From contig JAHDWK010000005.1 of NCBI GenBank assembly GCA_023382655.1, forward strand, positions 124,001 to 188,000: DNA of 64,000 nucleotides, read 5' to 3'. The notes under the pieces are model-generated. The model was not told the DNA's origin. It worked only from the letters and a program-made list of their open reading frames with translations, and did no database searches. This stretch comes from Anaerolineae bacterium (GTDB taxonomy: Bacteria; Chloroflexota; Anaerolineae; Promineifilales; Promineifilaceae). Position numbers and translations under genes: made by a program. This document shows positions 1-8,001 of the stretch, in pieces (position 1 is the first letter of the stretch; each line of letters starts with the position of its first letter).

Positions 1-293
1 GGTATAAGGTCATTTCTGCGCCGGACGGCCGGGAAGCATTGCTTATTGGACAACAGCGTCACCGGCAAATAGACCTCATTCTCAGCGATATGGTCATGCC
101 CCATCTGAGTGGTTTGCATCTACGCCGCCAATTGCCGGAAGAATTAAAGAGCAAACCGTTTGTGCTGCTCACCGGCCATCCCCTGGACGAGGATGAGACC
201 AAACTGCAAGAATTAGGGATTGCCGGTTGGTTGATGAAGCCCGTCGCCTTAGAAAAACTGTCTCAGCTATTGTTCCAGATTTTGCCAAAATAA
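1..293 (+). CDS. Response regulator receiver domain, 5' end outside window
   Basis: The frame is open from the first bases of the window and ends at the TAA at 291-293, so only the last ~96 residues are seen. They fit the CheY-like receiver fold: a GYxVxxAxDGxEAL opening, the phospho-acceptor Asp in LILSDMVMP, the Thr of VLLTGHP and the conserved Lys of GWLMKPV. No output domain follows. It is therefore either a stand-alone receiver or the receiver tail of a hybrid histidine kinase lying upstream. A promoter-like sequence before the next gene suggests that the two are transcribed separately. The partner kinase cannot be inferred from this window. Confidence 0.85.
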   Translation, partial: YKVISAPDGREALLIGQQRHRQIDLILSDMVMPHLSGLHLRRQLPEELKSKPFVLLTGHPLDEDETKLQELGIAGWLMKPVALEKLSQLLFQILPK

Positions 294-310
294 GGCGTTA
301 ACTCTACACT
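282..310 (+). promoter_or_regulatory. Sigma-70-type promoter for the McrB-like gene
   Basis: TTGCCA (282-287) and TACACT (305-310) are separated by 17 bp. Only 9 bp lie between the -10 box and the ATG at 320, so the transcript would start at or almost at the start codon. No Shine-Dalgarno sequence is visible. Confidence 0.45.
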
Positions 311-319
311 TCAAACGTT

Positions 320-2014
320 ATGTTTCCCAATTGGAAGCTGCAAGAATTACTGGCTCTTATGCGCCGCCGTTACCCCGATTGGGAGAGTTTTTCTCACCCG
401 GCGTTTGTGGCAGATGAAATTACGACCAAACGGGCTTCGGTAAAAAAAGCCGGGCAGATGTTAAGCCAGTCGGCTTTAGATGACTTGCTGTCTCAGGGTG
501 ATTTTGACGGTTTTATTGACCGGCTGAATCGTTTAGCCAAAGACAACAATTTGTTGTGGCGGCTGGCGCCGGCATCGGGAGACACGGCCGTACTCTACCA
601 CCCCGCTCTGGACACCCCCACCTTTTGTACCCACCTGCGCAATCTGCTCTACGGCGACCGCCCCTCGCCAGAGCGTCTGCAAACCTTTTCTGATTACCTG
701 AAAGAACAAGATTTACCCAATAAATGGCCGTTTGCCACCTATTACCTCTTTTTATGCCACCCGGATAGTGATATTTTTGTCAAACCGCGCACGGCCCGCT
801 GGTTTCTCAAATTTGTGTGGGCGGAAGGGCCAGATGACGACGCGGCGCTCAAAACCAAAATCCTCATCTCTATGGCCCCTGGCGCAGGTAGTTATGAAGC
901 GGTGTTGACGCACGCGGCCGAGCTGCGGCAGGCGTTGGCCCCGTTGGGGGCGCAGGATATGGTGGATGTGCAAAGTTTCATCTGGGTGTGTGAGCAGGAA
1001 AGCCGGGAGCAGTCGGGGCGGCTGGATGCGCGGGGACAGGTGGAACTGGATGTGCCGCTCACGCTGTCGGCGCTGCCTGTTGCCTACCAGGTGACAGCCC
1101 CCGTGGCCATGCTACAAGAAACGGCCGCTTCGACTGCGCTCAGTGCCAGCGTACCCACACCCACCACAACATCTCCCCATACCCTGGCTGATTGTGCCGC
1201 CGAAACCGGTTGGCCGGAAGAAGAGTTGCAGCGGTGGGTCGGCGCCATTCAACGCAAAGGGCAGGGCATCCTCTATGGCCCACCCGGTACGGGCAAAACC
1301 TTTATGGCCCAAAAGCTGGCGCAACACCTGGCCGGTCAGGGGGATGGCTTTTGGGAATTGGTGCAATTTCATCCGGCTTACACTTATGAAGCCTTTGTGC
1401 AGGGCATACGGCCGTTCACCGATGACAACGGCCATTTGCATTATGAACTGGTACACGGCCGTTTTCGCCAATTCTGTGTCCGCGCCGCCCAACACACCGG
1501 CCCCTGCGTTCTCATCATTGATGAGATCAACCGCGCCAATCTGGCCAGCGTCTTTGGCGAACTGATGTACCTGCTCGAATATCGTCACGCCGCCATCGAA
1601 CTGGCCGAAGGCGGCCAAACAACCACCCGCTTCAGCATCCCCGCCAACGTCCACCTCATCGGCACGATGAACACCGCCGACCGCTCTATTGCCCTGGTTG
1701 ACCATGCCCTGCGCCGTCGTTTTGCCTTCATTCACTTGCCGCCAAACGCCCAAACGCTGCGCCATTATCATCAGCGTGCCGGGGACAACCTGGATGCCCT
1801 CATTAAAATTGTGGAGCGGCTCAACCGCCAGATTGCCGACCCTCACTATGCCCTGGGGTATGCCTTTTTCATGCACCCGGAGCTGTCCACACACCTGGAA
1901 GCCATCTGGCGCATGGAAATTGAGCCGTACCTGGAAGAATACTTTTTTGACCAACCCGATCAGGTGGAGATGTTTCGTTGGTCAAAAATACGCAAAGAAA
2001 TCCCAGGTTTGTAG
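320..2014 (+). CDS. mcrB: McrB-like AAA+ ATPase/GTPase without McrC partner
   Basis: The 564-residue protein has an unassigned N-terminal half (about 1-290) and a C-terminal AAA+ module of the McrB family. Visible motifs are Walker A GPPGTGKT near residue 320, Walker B LIIDEINRAN near 400, and the family hallmark GTMNTADRS near 448, followed by the LRRRF arginine-finger region. McrB hexamers hydrolyse GTP and drive the McrC endonuclease in modified-cytosine restriction. No McrC follows: the next gene is an FAD oxidoreductase. The N-terminal half could be a DNA- or protein-recognition domain. A linker near residues 270-279 is encoded by a dispersed repeat (1127-1156). The stop codon lies inside a perfect hairpin. 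A restriction role is therefore unproven; a stand-alone AAA+ role is possible. Confidence 0.8.
   Translation: MFPNWKLQELLALMRRRYPDWESFSHPAFVADEITTKRASVKKAGQMLSQSALDDLLSQGDFDGFIDRLNRLAKDNNLLWRLAPASGDTAVLYHPALDTPTFCTHLRNLLYGDRPSPERLQTFSDYLKEQDLPNKWPFATYYLFLCHPDSDIFVKPRTARWFLKFVWAEGPDDDAALKTKILISMAPGAGSYEAVLTHAAELRQALAPLGAQDMVDVQSFIWVCEQESREQSGRLDARGQVELDVPLTLSALPVAYQVTAPVAMLQETAASTALSASVPTPTTTSPHTLADCAAETGWPEEELQRWVGAIQRKGQGILYGPPGTGKTFMAQKLAQHLAGQGDGFWELVQFHPAYTYEAFVQGIRPFTDDNGHLHYELVHGRFRQFCVRAAQHTGPCVLIIDEINRANLASVFGELMYLLEYRHAAIELAEGGQTTTRFSIPANVHLIGTMNTADRSIALVDHALRRRFAFIHLPPNAQTLRHYHQRAGDNLDALIKIVERLNRQIADPHYALGYAFFMHPELSTHLEAIWRMEIEPYLEEYFFDQPDQVEMFRWSKIRKEIPGL
1127..1156. repeat. Dispersed repeat inside McrB-like coding region
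   Basis: A sequence with the core TTCGACTGCGCTCAGTGC is shared, with few changes, with positions 52452-52483 (kinase gene) and 57727-57757 (expansin gene, opposite coding strand). Here it encodes a low-complexity Ala/Ser/Thr linker between the N-terminal half and the AAA+ module. Confidence 0.6.
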
Positions 2015-2040
2015 CCGGCGATTTATCGCCGGCTACAAAC
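2007..2040. terminator. Perfect 15-bp hairpin at end of McrB-like gene
   Basis: The arms 2007-2021 and 2026-2040 are perfectly complementary around a 4-nt TTTA loop, and the McrB-like stop codon lies in the left arm. No U-tract follows. It may be a processing or attenuation hairpin, or one copy of a repeat family: a degenerate relative with the same TTTGTAG and GCGATTTATCGC elements lies at 44823-44873. Confidence 0.5.
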
Positions 2041-2063
2041 CATTTGCAAGCGAGATAACTTCT

Positions 2064-3068
2064 ATGTCGGGAACATTTAGCTGCGATGTATTGGTGGTGG
2101 GGGCCGGGATAGCCGGGTTGATGGCGGCCCGCCGGCTGGAAGCGGCCGGCAAAACGGTGGTGGTAGTGGATCGGGAGGAACGGGTCGGTGGGCGCATCGT
2201 CACCGAGCATGTGGCCGGGGGTTGGGTTGATACCGGCGCGCAATTTTTCACAGTGCGTGATGCTGAGTTTGGTCAGTTTGTGGCGGAGTGGTTGGCCGAA
2301 GGACTGGTATTTGTCTGGTCAACTGGCTGGTCTGATGGTTCGTTACTACCGCCTACCAATGATGCCTATCCCCGTTATGCGGCGCGTGAAGGGCTAACGG
2401 CCGTCCCCCGCCGCCTGGCCCAAGACCTTATCATTCACAAAGCGGTCAACATTGAATCGGTCATGCCGGTAGCCGGGGAGTGGATCGCGGTGTCCGATTC
2501 CGGTGTTGCCTATCAATGCCAGGCGCTTATTCTCACACCACCTGCGCCGCTGTCATTGGCCTTGTTGAAGGCGGGTCAGGTGGAACTGACGGCAACTGAC
2601 GGGGCGGCGCTGGCTGCCATCACCTATGCGCCATGTATCACGGCCGTCTGCCATATAGACGGCGCTGTCAACCTGCCTGAACCAGGTGTGCTGCAACGCC
2701 CCGACCATGCCATCAGTTGGATTGCTGATAACCGGCGCAAGGGAACATCGCCGGATGTATGCCTGGTTTCCTTGCATGTGAACCCAACCTACAGCCGGTT
2801 ATGGTGGCTCTCCCCGGAAGAGGAGTTGGTGGGGGCGCTGCGGCGGGAGTTACGGCCGTTTCTGGCAACCGACGCCACCATCAAGGAAATCTCCTTGCAC
2901 CGTTGGCCTTATGCGCTGCCCACCACTCTTTATCCGCACAAAACATTACGCGCTGTCGGTTTGCCGCCCCTGGCCTTTGCCGGGGATGCCTTTGCCGGCC
3001 CCCGTGTAGAAGGGGCTGCCCTCTCCGGGTTGGCCGCCGCCCAGGCGATCTTGGATGCAATTGGGTAA
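2064..3068 (+). CDS. FAD-dependent amine-oxidase/renalase-like oxidoreductase
   Basis: The 334-residue protein begins with a dinucleotide-binding motif, GAGIAG at residues 13-18, followed by the acidic strand end VVVVDRE and the GGRI motif typical of NAD(P)-binding amine oxidase-like flavoproteins. The C-terminus has the FAD-closing pattern LAFAGDAF...EGAALSGLAAA. The size and layout match bacterial renalase-like proteins, which oxidise small amines or dihydropyridine-type substrates; the true substrate is unknown. The ATG at 2064 is chosen because the FAD motif begins ten residues later and the frame upstream overlaps the McrB-like gene. It follows that gene by 49 bp across the hairpin and may be co-transcribed. 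Confidence 0.8.
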   Translation: MSGTFSCDVLVVGAGIAGLMAARRLEAAGKTVVVVDREERVGGRIVTEHVAGGWVDTGAQFFTVRDAEFGQFVAEWLAEGLVFVWSTGWSDGSLLPPTNDAYPRYAAREGLTAVPRRLAQDLIIHKAVNIESVMPVAGEWIAVSDSGVAYQCQALILTPPAPLSLALLKAGQVELTATDGAALAAITYAPCITAVCHIDGAVNLPEPGVLQRPDHAISWIADNRRKGTSPDVCLVSLHVNPTYSRLWWLSPEEELVGALRRELRPFLATDATIKEISLHRWPYALPTTLYPHKTLRAVGLPPLAFAGDAFAGPRVEGAALSGLAAAQAILDAIG

Positions 3069-3120
3069 TCAGGTGATTGTCACTAAGGAACGAGGATTAA
3101 ATAACCTACGGGACTTCAGA

Positions 3121-3190
3121 GTGTCATGCCTGCGAAGGCAGGCATCCACTCCTTAAAAAACATGGATTCCCGCCTTCGCGGGAATGACGA
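3121..3190. repeat. REP-like imperfect palindrome between convergent genes
   Basis: Two hairpins in mirrored order (TGCCTGCGAAGGCAGGCA and TTCCCGCCTTCGCGGGAA), flanked by TGTCAT and ATGACGA, form a composite palindrome. This is the architecture of the common bacterial CCGCCTTCGCGGG type of repetitive extragenic palindrome. It sits between the convergent FAD oxidoreductase and rarD genes and could act as a bidirectional transcription barrier. Confidence 0.6.
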
Positions 3191-3217
3191 GTCTCACACT
3201 TAATTGATTTTTCGTTC

Positions 3218-4114
3218 TTAAGCTGACCCGGTGGCGCGGGCCAGCTTGAGCCGCCGGTTATAACGCACCCCTTCGGTCGCATAAATGAGCAGCGCCAGCC
3301 AGATGCAGGCAAAACCCACCAACTGGGCAGGCGAAAAAGGTTCACGGTAGAGAAAAATGCCAATGGCAAACTGGCAGGTGGGGGCAATGTATTGCAGGAT
3401 GCCCACAGAACTCAGCGGAATGAGGCGGGCGGCGGTGCTGAACCAGAGCAGGGGCACGGCCGTGATCACACCCGTCCCCAGCAGCAAGAGCGTTGTTTGC
3501 CAGTCGCCCTGCGCCAGATGTCCCTGCCCTTGTTGGTGCAAATAGAGCAGCACCCCCAGAGCGGGCAGAAAGAGCCAGGCCGTTTCCAGTGTCAACCCTT
3601 CCAGCGCGCCCAACGCCGCCGTTTTGCGAATGTAACCGTAGGTGGCAAACGAAAAGGCCAGCGTCAGGGCGATCCAGGGCAGCGAGCCGTGAATGATGGT
3701 CAGATAGAGAACACCAAGTGCAGCCACGGCGACGGCCGTCCACTGCCCGCGCCGCAGCCGTTCCTGCAAAAACCAGACCCCCATCAACACACTCACCAAC
3801 GGATTGATGAAGTAGCCCAGGCTGGTTTCCACCACTTGGTCAGCATTCACCGCCCAGATATAGGTGCCCCAATTGACGGCCAAAATGCTGCCAGACAGCA
3901 AAAATGTGAGCATAATGCGCCAGTCTTTCACCGCCGGGCGCAGCCAGCGCCAATGATGGCGCACCGCTAACAACAGCCCAATCAGAACCAGTGACCAGAC
4001 AATACGGCTGCTCAATGATTCCATAGCCGGGACATCCTCCAGCAGTTTCCAATAGATAGGCAGAAAACCCCAAATCAGGTAAGCGCCAATGCCGTAGAGA
4101 TAACCTTTGTTCAT
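3218..4114 (-). CDS. rarD: EamA-family permease RarD
   Basis: The 298-residue protein has about ten hydrophobic segments in two EamA repeats. Its N-terminus has the RarD signature GAYLIWGFLPIYWK, and the motif EPFSPAQLVGFACIWLAL lies near the C-terminus. RarD proteins are inner-membrane drug/metabolite transporters, first noticed for chloramphenicol sensitivity; the natural substrate is not firmly known. The start is the ATG at 4112-4114. A short palindromic repeat lies directly upstream. The gene converges with the oxidoreductase to the left and runs in the same direction as the lipoprotein gene to the right, 122 bp away, with repeats between them. Confidence 0.85.
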   Translation of the reverse strand: MNKGYLYGIGAYLIWGFLPIYWKLLEDVPAMESLSSRIVWSLVLIGLLLAVRHHWRWLRPAVKDWRIMLTFLLSGSILAVNWGTYIWAVNADQVVETSLGYFINPLVSVLMGVWFLQERLRRGQWTAVAVAALGVLYLTIIHGSLPWIALTLAFSFATYGYIRKTAALGALEGLTLETAWLFLPALGVLLYLHQQGQGHLAQGDWQTTLLLLGTGVITAVPLLWFSTAARLIPLSSVGILQYIAPTCQFAIGIFLYREPFSPAQLVGFACIWLALLIYATEGVRYNRRLKLARATGSA

Positions 4115-4122
4115 AAATGGTC

Positions 4123-4187
4123 AGACCTGACAGGTTTCTCCCAGAGTACATCCTGGTCTAGTAATCTTCAAAAACCTGTCAGGTCTT
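4123..4187. repeat. GACCTGACAGG palindrome, spaced copy
   Basis: AGACCTGACAGGTTT (4123-4137) and its complement ending in CTGTCAGGTCT (about 4172-4186) flank a ~35-bp spacer. This is one of seven copies of the same palindrome family in the window (see 7951, 10711, 13871, 38857, 42761 and 54789). Confidence 0.75.
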
Positions 4188-4236
4188 GAGAGATTGGTCT
4201 TGAGAGATTGCATTGTTCATTGACCATTGTCAGTTT

Positions 4237-5469
4237 TCAGGGGGTAGGGGTGGGGGCGGGCAGGACGTTGATCACCTGGGTGGTCTCTGACAGGGTTTCA
4301 TCTTCACCGGCGGTGATGGTGATTTCGGCCAGTCCTAACACATCAAAAGGTAGTAAGAGAGAGGCTTCCCAGTAACCCCAATAATCTGTTTGGGTGACAA
4401 CCTGGCCGACGATACGGCCGTTTTCCATCACCACATCCACCGTCACCGGGCCGTTGGTCACATTGTAGGCCGTGCCATACAGGAATAGCTCCTCCCCGGC
4501 AAAAATCTCCGCCTCCGGGCGCGGGCTGGCCAGCACCACGCCTCTGGCGTTTGCATCCTCCTGAGCTAATACTTCGATGGGGATTTGTGCTTCGCGCCAC
4601 TCTTCCGTGCCCGGTTCGCCAAAGTAGGCGACGGCGCAGGCCGGGCCAACCAGGTCTTCGGGCACCACCACAAAACCAGACCAGTAGAAGGGACGGCTGC
4701 TGCTGCCCATCTGGAAACCCTGCCGCGCTACCTGTTCCTGGCACTCGTTGGCCCAGATGGAGATGGTGATGAAGTTGCTGACCGGGCGATTGACCATACC
4801 ATCAAAAAAGATGCTGTAACCGCCAACGGCCGTGTCATTCACTTTGGGCTGGTACAACTCCAGGAAACGCCCTTCGGTGTCGGGATTCAGCGTCAGCAGC
4901 ACCGGGCTGCGGTGTTCGGTCAGCACCACGCCGGTTTCGTCCAGCAGCGCCGCTTGCAAATAAGCCATGCCGGTGACTTGTGGCGGCAGGATAAATGGGG
5001 CGGCCCATCCTTGCGTGGTCAATTCACCGGGAACCTGTGCCAGGATACGGCCGTTGCTCGTCACCAGCGACACTAAGATAGAATGGGTCTCTTCCTTTTT
5101 CACCAACCCACCGACAGTGATTTCTTCCCCCAACGTCAGCAGTTCATTCTCGTTGGGGTAGCTGATGTTGATGCTCACGTCAACGGGGGTGGCGGTGCGG
5201 GTGGGTTTGGGTGGGGTGGTGGGCAGGGGGGTGGCCGTTTCCATCACATTCTGGTTGCTAATATCCAGCGTGGGCGGCAGGTTGGAAGTGGGGGAAGGTT
5301 GTGGCAGTTGCAATGCTGTTACCGGCGTAGGCACCGCTTCTGGCCCGCAAGCAGTCAGCAGCGTCATGAGCAAAAGTAAAAAGCAGGTTGCCGGTTGCCG
5401 GTTGCCGGTTGCCGGTATTACCTGCCACTTGCCAGTTGCCAGTTGCCACTTGCCCTTTTTGCGCATCAT
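4237..5469 (-). CDS. Secreted lipoprotein with tandem Ig-like domains
   Basis: About 410 residues. A hydrophobic stretch followed by the lipobox LLTAC predicts lipid anchoring; a Pro/Thr-rich linker and about three beta-rich repeats follow, each with the pattern P-x-x-x-x-L-x-x-G-E-E-I-x-V-x-G of bacterial Ig-like domains. The protein ends in a PTPTP tail. I start at the ATG ATG at 5464-5469 rather than further upstream because the hydrophobic core follows. Even so, about 18 residues before the core are encoded by tandem 7-bp repeats (5390-5456), giving an odd signal peptide. Function unknown; adhesion or cell-envelope structure is plausible. It is divergent from the complex I-like gene 88 bp away. 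Confidence 0.65.
   Translation of the reverse strand: MMRKKGKWQLATGKWQVIPATGNRQPATCFLLLLMTLLTACGPEAVPTPVTALQLPQPSPTSNLPPTLDISNQNVMETATPLPTTPPKPTRTATPVDVSINISYPNENELLTLGEEITVGGLVKKEETHSILVSLVTSNGRILAQVPGELTTQGWAAPFILPPQVTGMAYLQAALLDETGVVLTEHRSPVLLTLNPDTEGRFLELYQPKVNDTAVGGYSIFFDGMVNRPVSNFITISIWANECQEQVARQGFQMGSSSRPFYWSGFVVVPEDLVGPACAVAYFGEPGTEEWREAQIPIEVLAQEDANARGVVLASPRPEAEIFAGEELFLYGTAYNVTNGPVTVDVVMENGRIVGQVVTQTDYWGYWEASLLLPFDVLGLAEITITAGEDETLSETTQVINVLPAPTPTP
5390..5456. repeat. 7-bp tandem repeats inside lipoprotein signal region
   Basis: Units of the types GTTGCCG and GTTGCCA repeat about nine times with a 7-bp period. The array is translated on the minus strand as part of the lipoprotein N-terminus (TGKWQ, TGNRQPAT). 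Confidence 0.8.
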
Positions 5470-5557
5470 GCGCCCAATTGTAATCCCACCCCCCGCACTT
5501 TGCCAGCCAGTGATCAACGGGCTACAATGCGCCGCTTCTGCGGGAAGAGGCAGCGTT

Positions 5558-7162
5558 ATGTGGATACCATTATTGGTTTTTGTTTTGTTGTTCATCGGTG
5601 GGGTGCTCCCGCTGGTAGTGCCGGTTCGCTGGCGTGTTTATGGCGTGGCAACGGCCGTTCTCATCCCCGTTTTCTGTCTGTTGCTCTGGCTGCTTTTGCG
5701 CAGCCAACTACCCCTGGTCTTCACGCACACGGCCGTGCCCCTGCCCCCACTCACCTGGCAAATTGATACCACCTCCTGGCCCGTCACGCTCTGGCTCCTC
5801 CTGCTCCTCATCACCCTCTCATCCCCTCACCCCCCGATGTCGCCATCGGCCATCAATCCCTTACCCGCTCACCCCATCATCCTCCTTACCACCGTCTTCA
5901 CCCTCCCCGTCCTCTGGGCCGGTTCCCCGTCAACCATGATGGTAAGCTGGATGGCGCTGTTGGTGGTGTGGGGCACGGCCGTCTGGCTGGCAGAGCGAGG
6001 ACAGGCCGTGCGGCCACGTTTCTTCTGGCGGTTTGGGCTGTTGCTAACAGCCGTGCTGCTGCTCTGGTTTGGCGCGGCGGCTGCCGGGGCGGCGGGTTGG
6101 AATGTGGCGACCTGGCCGCAGACGGCGCTGGTGGCCGTGCTGGTGGCGGCGCTGCTGCCCCTGGGCGTCTGGCCGTTGACCGGTTGGCGGGCAAGCGTCC
6201 CTATGCCCCCCAGCAGCGCCCTGGTACTCAGTTTGTGGCCGGTGGTGGCCGGTGGTGTACTGCTGGTGCGTCTGGCGGACGGGACTTCGTTGACTGTATG
6301 GCTGGGCGGTATGTTGTTAACGTTAGCCGGGCTGTTTGGTTTGCTGCGTGGGGTACGCCAGTTGTGGGAACGGCTGCATTTACCGGCGACGGCCGTCTAC
6401 TTTTTGGCCGCCGCCCTGGTTCATTTGTTGCTGCTGACGGCCGTGTGGGGCAACCAGGTAACGGCCAGTCCAAACGGTGTCCTGGCTATGCTGCGGGTGG
6501 TGCTATTGGCCGGCGGCATCTTTTTCCTGGCGGCGGGGCGACCGGCGACACGCCGGACGTGGTGGCGGGCGATTCCGCCGTTGGTGGCGTTGGCGGCAGT
6601 GGCCGGTTTGCCATTGACAGCCGGGCTGGCGGGGCAGGTGGCATTGATCGAGGGGTTGGTGGGTAACGGCCGTTACCTGGCGTTGTTGGTCGTTGTGCTG
6701 TTGCAAATCCCGCTGCTCACCGCCGGGCTGCGCCTGTTTTTGCCGCTGAATTTAACGCAAAGAGGCAAAGGGGCGGAAGGGGCGCAAAGAGAAGAGGGGA
6801 TGGAAGAAGTTGGGATGTCTGCGGCGGCGTTGGCGGTGGAAGCAGTGATGTTTTTGCCGATGTTGGGGCTGTTATCGGTCAGTGGCCTGGCCTGGGGGGC
6901 GGTGTCCTGGTTTACCTGGCTGCTGCTACTGGTTGCGCCTGTGGGCAGCGTCATCTTATGGCGCTTTGTGCCCGAATTTGACCACACGGTAGCGGCCGTG
7001 CGCCAGGCATTTGCTTTCCGGTTGCCGATTAACACATCCCCGCTGCGCCAATGGCTGCATGGTATGGGTGGTGCATTTGACGAGGCCGCCGCCATTCTCG
7101 AAGGAGATGGCAGCCTGATCTGGTTGTTGATTTTGGTGGTGGTTTTATTGTTGACACAGTAA
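5558..7162 (+). CDS. NuoL/M-like proton-antiporter membrane subunit
   Basis: The 534-residue protein is almost wholly hydrophobic with about 14 predicted helices. A segment near residue 350 reads AAVAGLPLTAGLAGQ, the conserved turn that precedes the half-channel lysine region in NuoL/M/N and Mrp antiporter-like subunits. The start at 5558 is supported by GGAAGAGG upstream; an upstream extension of the frame overlaps the divergent lipoprotein and is rejected. A charged patch of ~17 residues (QRGKGAEGAQREEG) is encoded by a dispersed repeat at 6751-6800. It heads a set of three membrane genes with NuoK- and NuoN-like products. It is more divergent than true NuoL, so ion or redox coupling is inference. 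Confidence 0.6.
   Translation: MWIPLLVFVLLFIGGVLPLVVPVRWRVYGVATAVLIPVFCLLLWLLLRSQLPLVFTHTAVPLPPLTWQIDTTSWPVTLWLLLLLITLSSPHPPMSPSAINPLPAHPIILLTTVFTLPVLWAGSPSTMMVSWMALLVVWGTAVWLAERGQAVRPRFFWRFGLLLTAVLLLWFGAAAAGAAGWNVATWPQTALVAVLVAALLPLGVWPLTGWRASVPMPPSSALVLSLWPVVAGGVLLVRLADGTSLTVWLGGMLLTLAGLFGLLRGVRQLWERLHLPATAVYFLAAALVHLLLLTAVWGNQVTASPNGVLAMLRVVLLAGGIFFLAAGRPATRRTWWRAIPPLVALAAVAGLPLTAGLAGQVALIEGLVGNGRYLALLVVVLLQIPLLTAGLRLFLPLNLTQRGKGAEGAQREEGMEEVGMSAAALAVEAVMFLPMLGLLSVSGLAWGAVSWFTWLLLLVAPVGSVILWRFVPEFDHTVAAVRQAFAFRLPINTSPLRQWLHGMGGAFDEAAAILEGDGSLIWLLILVVVLLLTQ
6751..6800. repeat. TTTAACGCAAAG-type repeat inserted in frame in membrane gene
   Basis: The sequence matches the intergenic copy at 46531-46560 over the TTTAACGCAAAGAxGCAAAGGGGC core. 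Here it is translated into a hydrophilic Arg/Gly/Glu insert between two hydrophobic helices of the NuoL/M-like protein. Confidence 0.7.
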
Positions 7163-7167
7163 AGGGA

Positions 7168-7217
7168 CGTTATCCGTAACCCGTAATCCGTTATCCGATT
7201 ACGGGTTACGGATAACG
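7168..7217. repeat. Perfect 20-bp inverted repeat built from ATCCGTA heptamers
   Basis: The arms 7168-7187 and 7198-7217 are perfectly complementary with a 10-nt loop. They consist of the GTAATCC/GTTATCC heptamer family. The element lies between the first two membrane genes and could form a strong hairpin in their shared transcript. Confidence 0.85.
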
Positions 7218-7228
7218 GATTACGGAAA

Positions 7229-7942
7229 ATGAGTTTCCCGACAATTTTTGACTGGTTAGAGCGTTTTGCTTTTTTGCGCGGGTATCCGGCGGCGCTGGCG
7301 GTGCTGGCTACGGCCGTGATCATCGTGTTGGCCTGGGAATGGCGGGTGGCAATTGTAGCCCTGGCTGTCCAATATCTGCTGCTGGGATTGCTGTATGTGG
7401 ATGTGCTTGACCCGCGCCTGGCGGTGGCTAAGGTGCTGGTGGGGCTATTTGTCTGCCTGATTCTGGCGATTACGGCGGGGCAGGTCAGTTGGGGCCGCCT
7501 GCCGGTGGATGTGCTACCGGCAGAAGCCGAGCAGATTAAGGCGGAACAGCGGGTGCGCGTTGGCCCGTTGCATGTGCCCGTTTCCGGGCTGCTGCGGCTG
7601 GCGGCGGTGGCCATTATGCTGCTGGTGGTGTGGGCGCTGACAGAGCGGGCCGGTGGGCTGCCGTTGTTGATGGGCACGGCCGTGGCGCCGACGGCCGTCT
7701 ACTTTGAACTGGCGGTGGTGGGTCTGCTGGCTTTTGGCTTGCTGGCCATCACCATCAGCCCCGAACCCATGCGTATCGGCATGGGCGTCCTCATGTTTTT
7801 GTCCGGTTTTGAACTTTATTTCAGCGCGTTGGCGCAGTCGGCCGCGTTGTTGGCGGCGCTGGCGGCGCTCAATTTGCTGACGGCCGTGGTGATTTCTTAT
7901 CTGGTGCAGCGGCGGTATGCGATTCCGGCGTTGTTGGATTAA
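7229..7942 (+). CDS. NuoK/HyfE-like small membrane subunit
   Basis: The 237-residue protein has about seven hydrophobic helices. Its C-terminal third carries MGVLMFLSGFELYFSAL followed by a helix of Ala/Leu, resembling NuoK/MnhC, where an acidic residue in the G-x-E-L motif of the second helix takes part in ion transfer. The middle has a charged loop (EAEQIKAEQRVR). It lies 66 bp after the NuoL/M-like gene, across an inverted repeat, and 59 bp before the NuoN-like gene, so the three probably form one operon and one membrane complex. The family match is from motif reading only and should be regarded as tentative. Confidence 0.5.
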   Translation: MSFPTIFDWLERFAFLRGYPAALAVLATAVIIVLAWEWRVAIVALAVQYLLLGLLYVDVLDPRLAVAKVLVGLFVCLILAITAGQVSWGRLPVDVLPAEAEQIKAEQRVRVGPLHVPVSGLLRLAAVAIMLLVVWALTERAGGLPLLMGTAVAPTAVYFELAVVGLLAFGLLAITISPEPMRIGMGVLMFLSGFELYFSALAQSAALLAALAALNLLTAVVISYLVQRRYAIPALLD

Positions 7943-7950
7943 TGCTGGGC

Positions 7951-7984
7951 AGACCTGACAGGTTTTCTCAGACCTGTCAGGTCT
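7951..7984. repeat. GACCTGACAGG palindrome between membrane genes
   Basis: AGACCTGACAGGTTTT, two to four spacer bases, then AGACCTGTCAGGTCT: a nearly perfect hairpin 9 bp downstream of the NuoK-like gene and 17 bp upstream of the next start. Confidence 0.8.
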
Positions 7985-8001
7985 ATTGTCCAATTTTTTC
8001 T

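Noticed and set aside
1112..1954. Long open frame on the minus strand opposite the McrB-like gene
   Set aside because: A shadow frame of a GC-rich gene; no ribosome-binding site, no recognisable motif, and the plus strand encodes complete AAA+ motifs.
5165..5557. Upstream extension of the NuoL/M-like gene
   Set aside because: It translates the complement of the divergent lipoprotein gene and its repeats; the ATG at 5558 has a ribosome-binding site and starts the hydrophobic protein.
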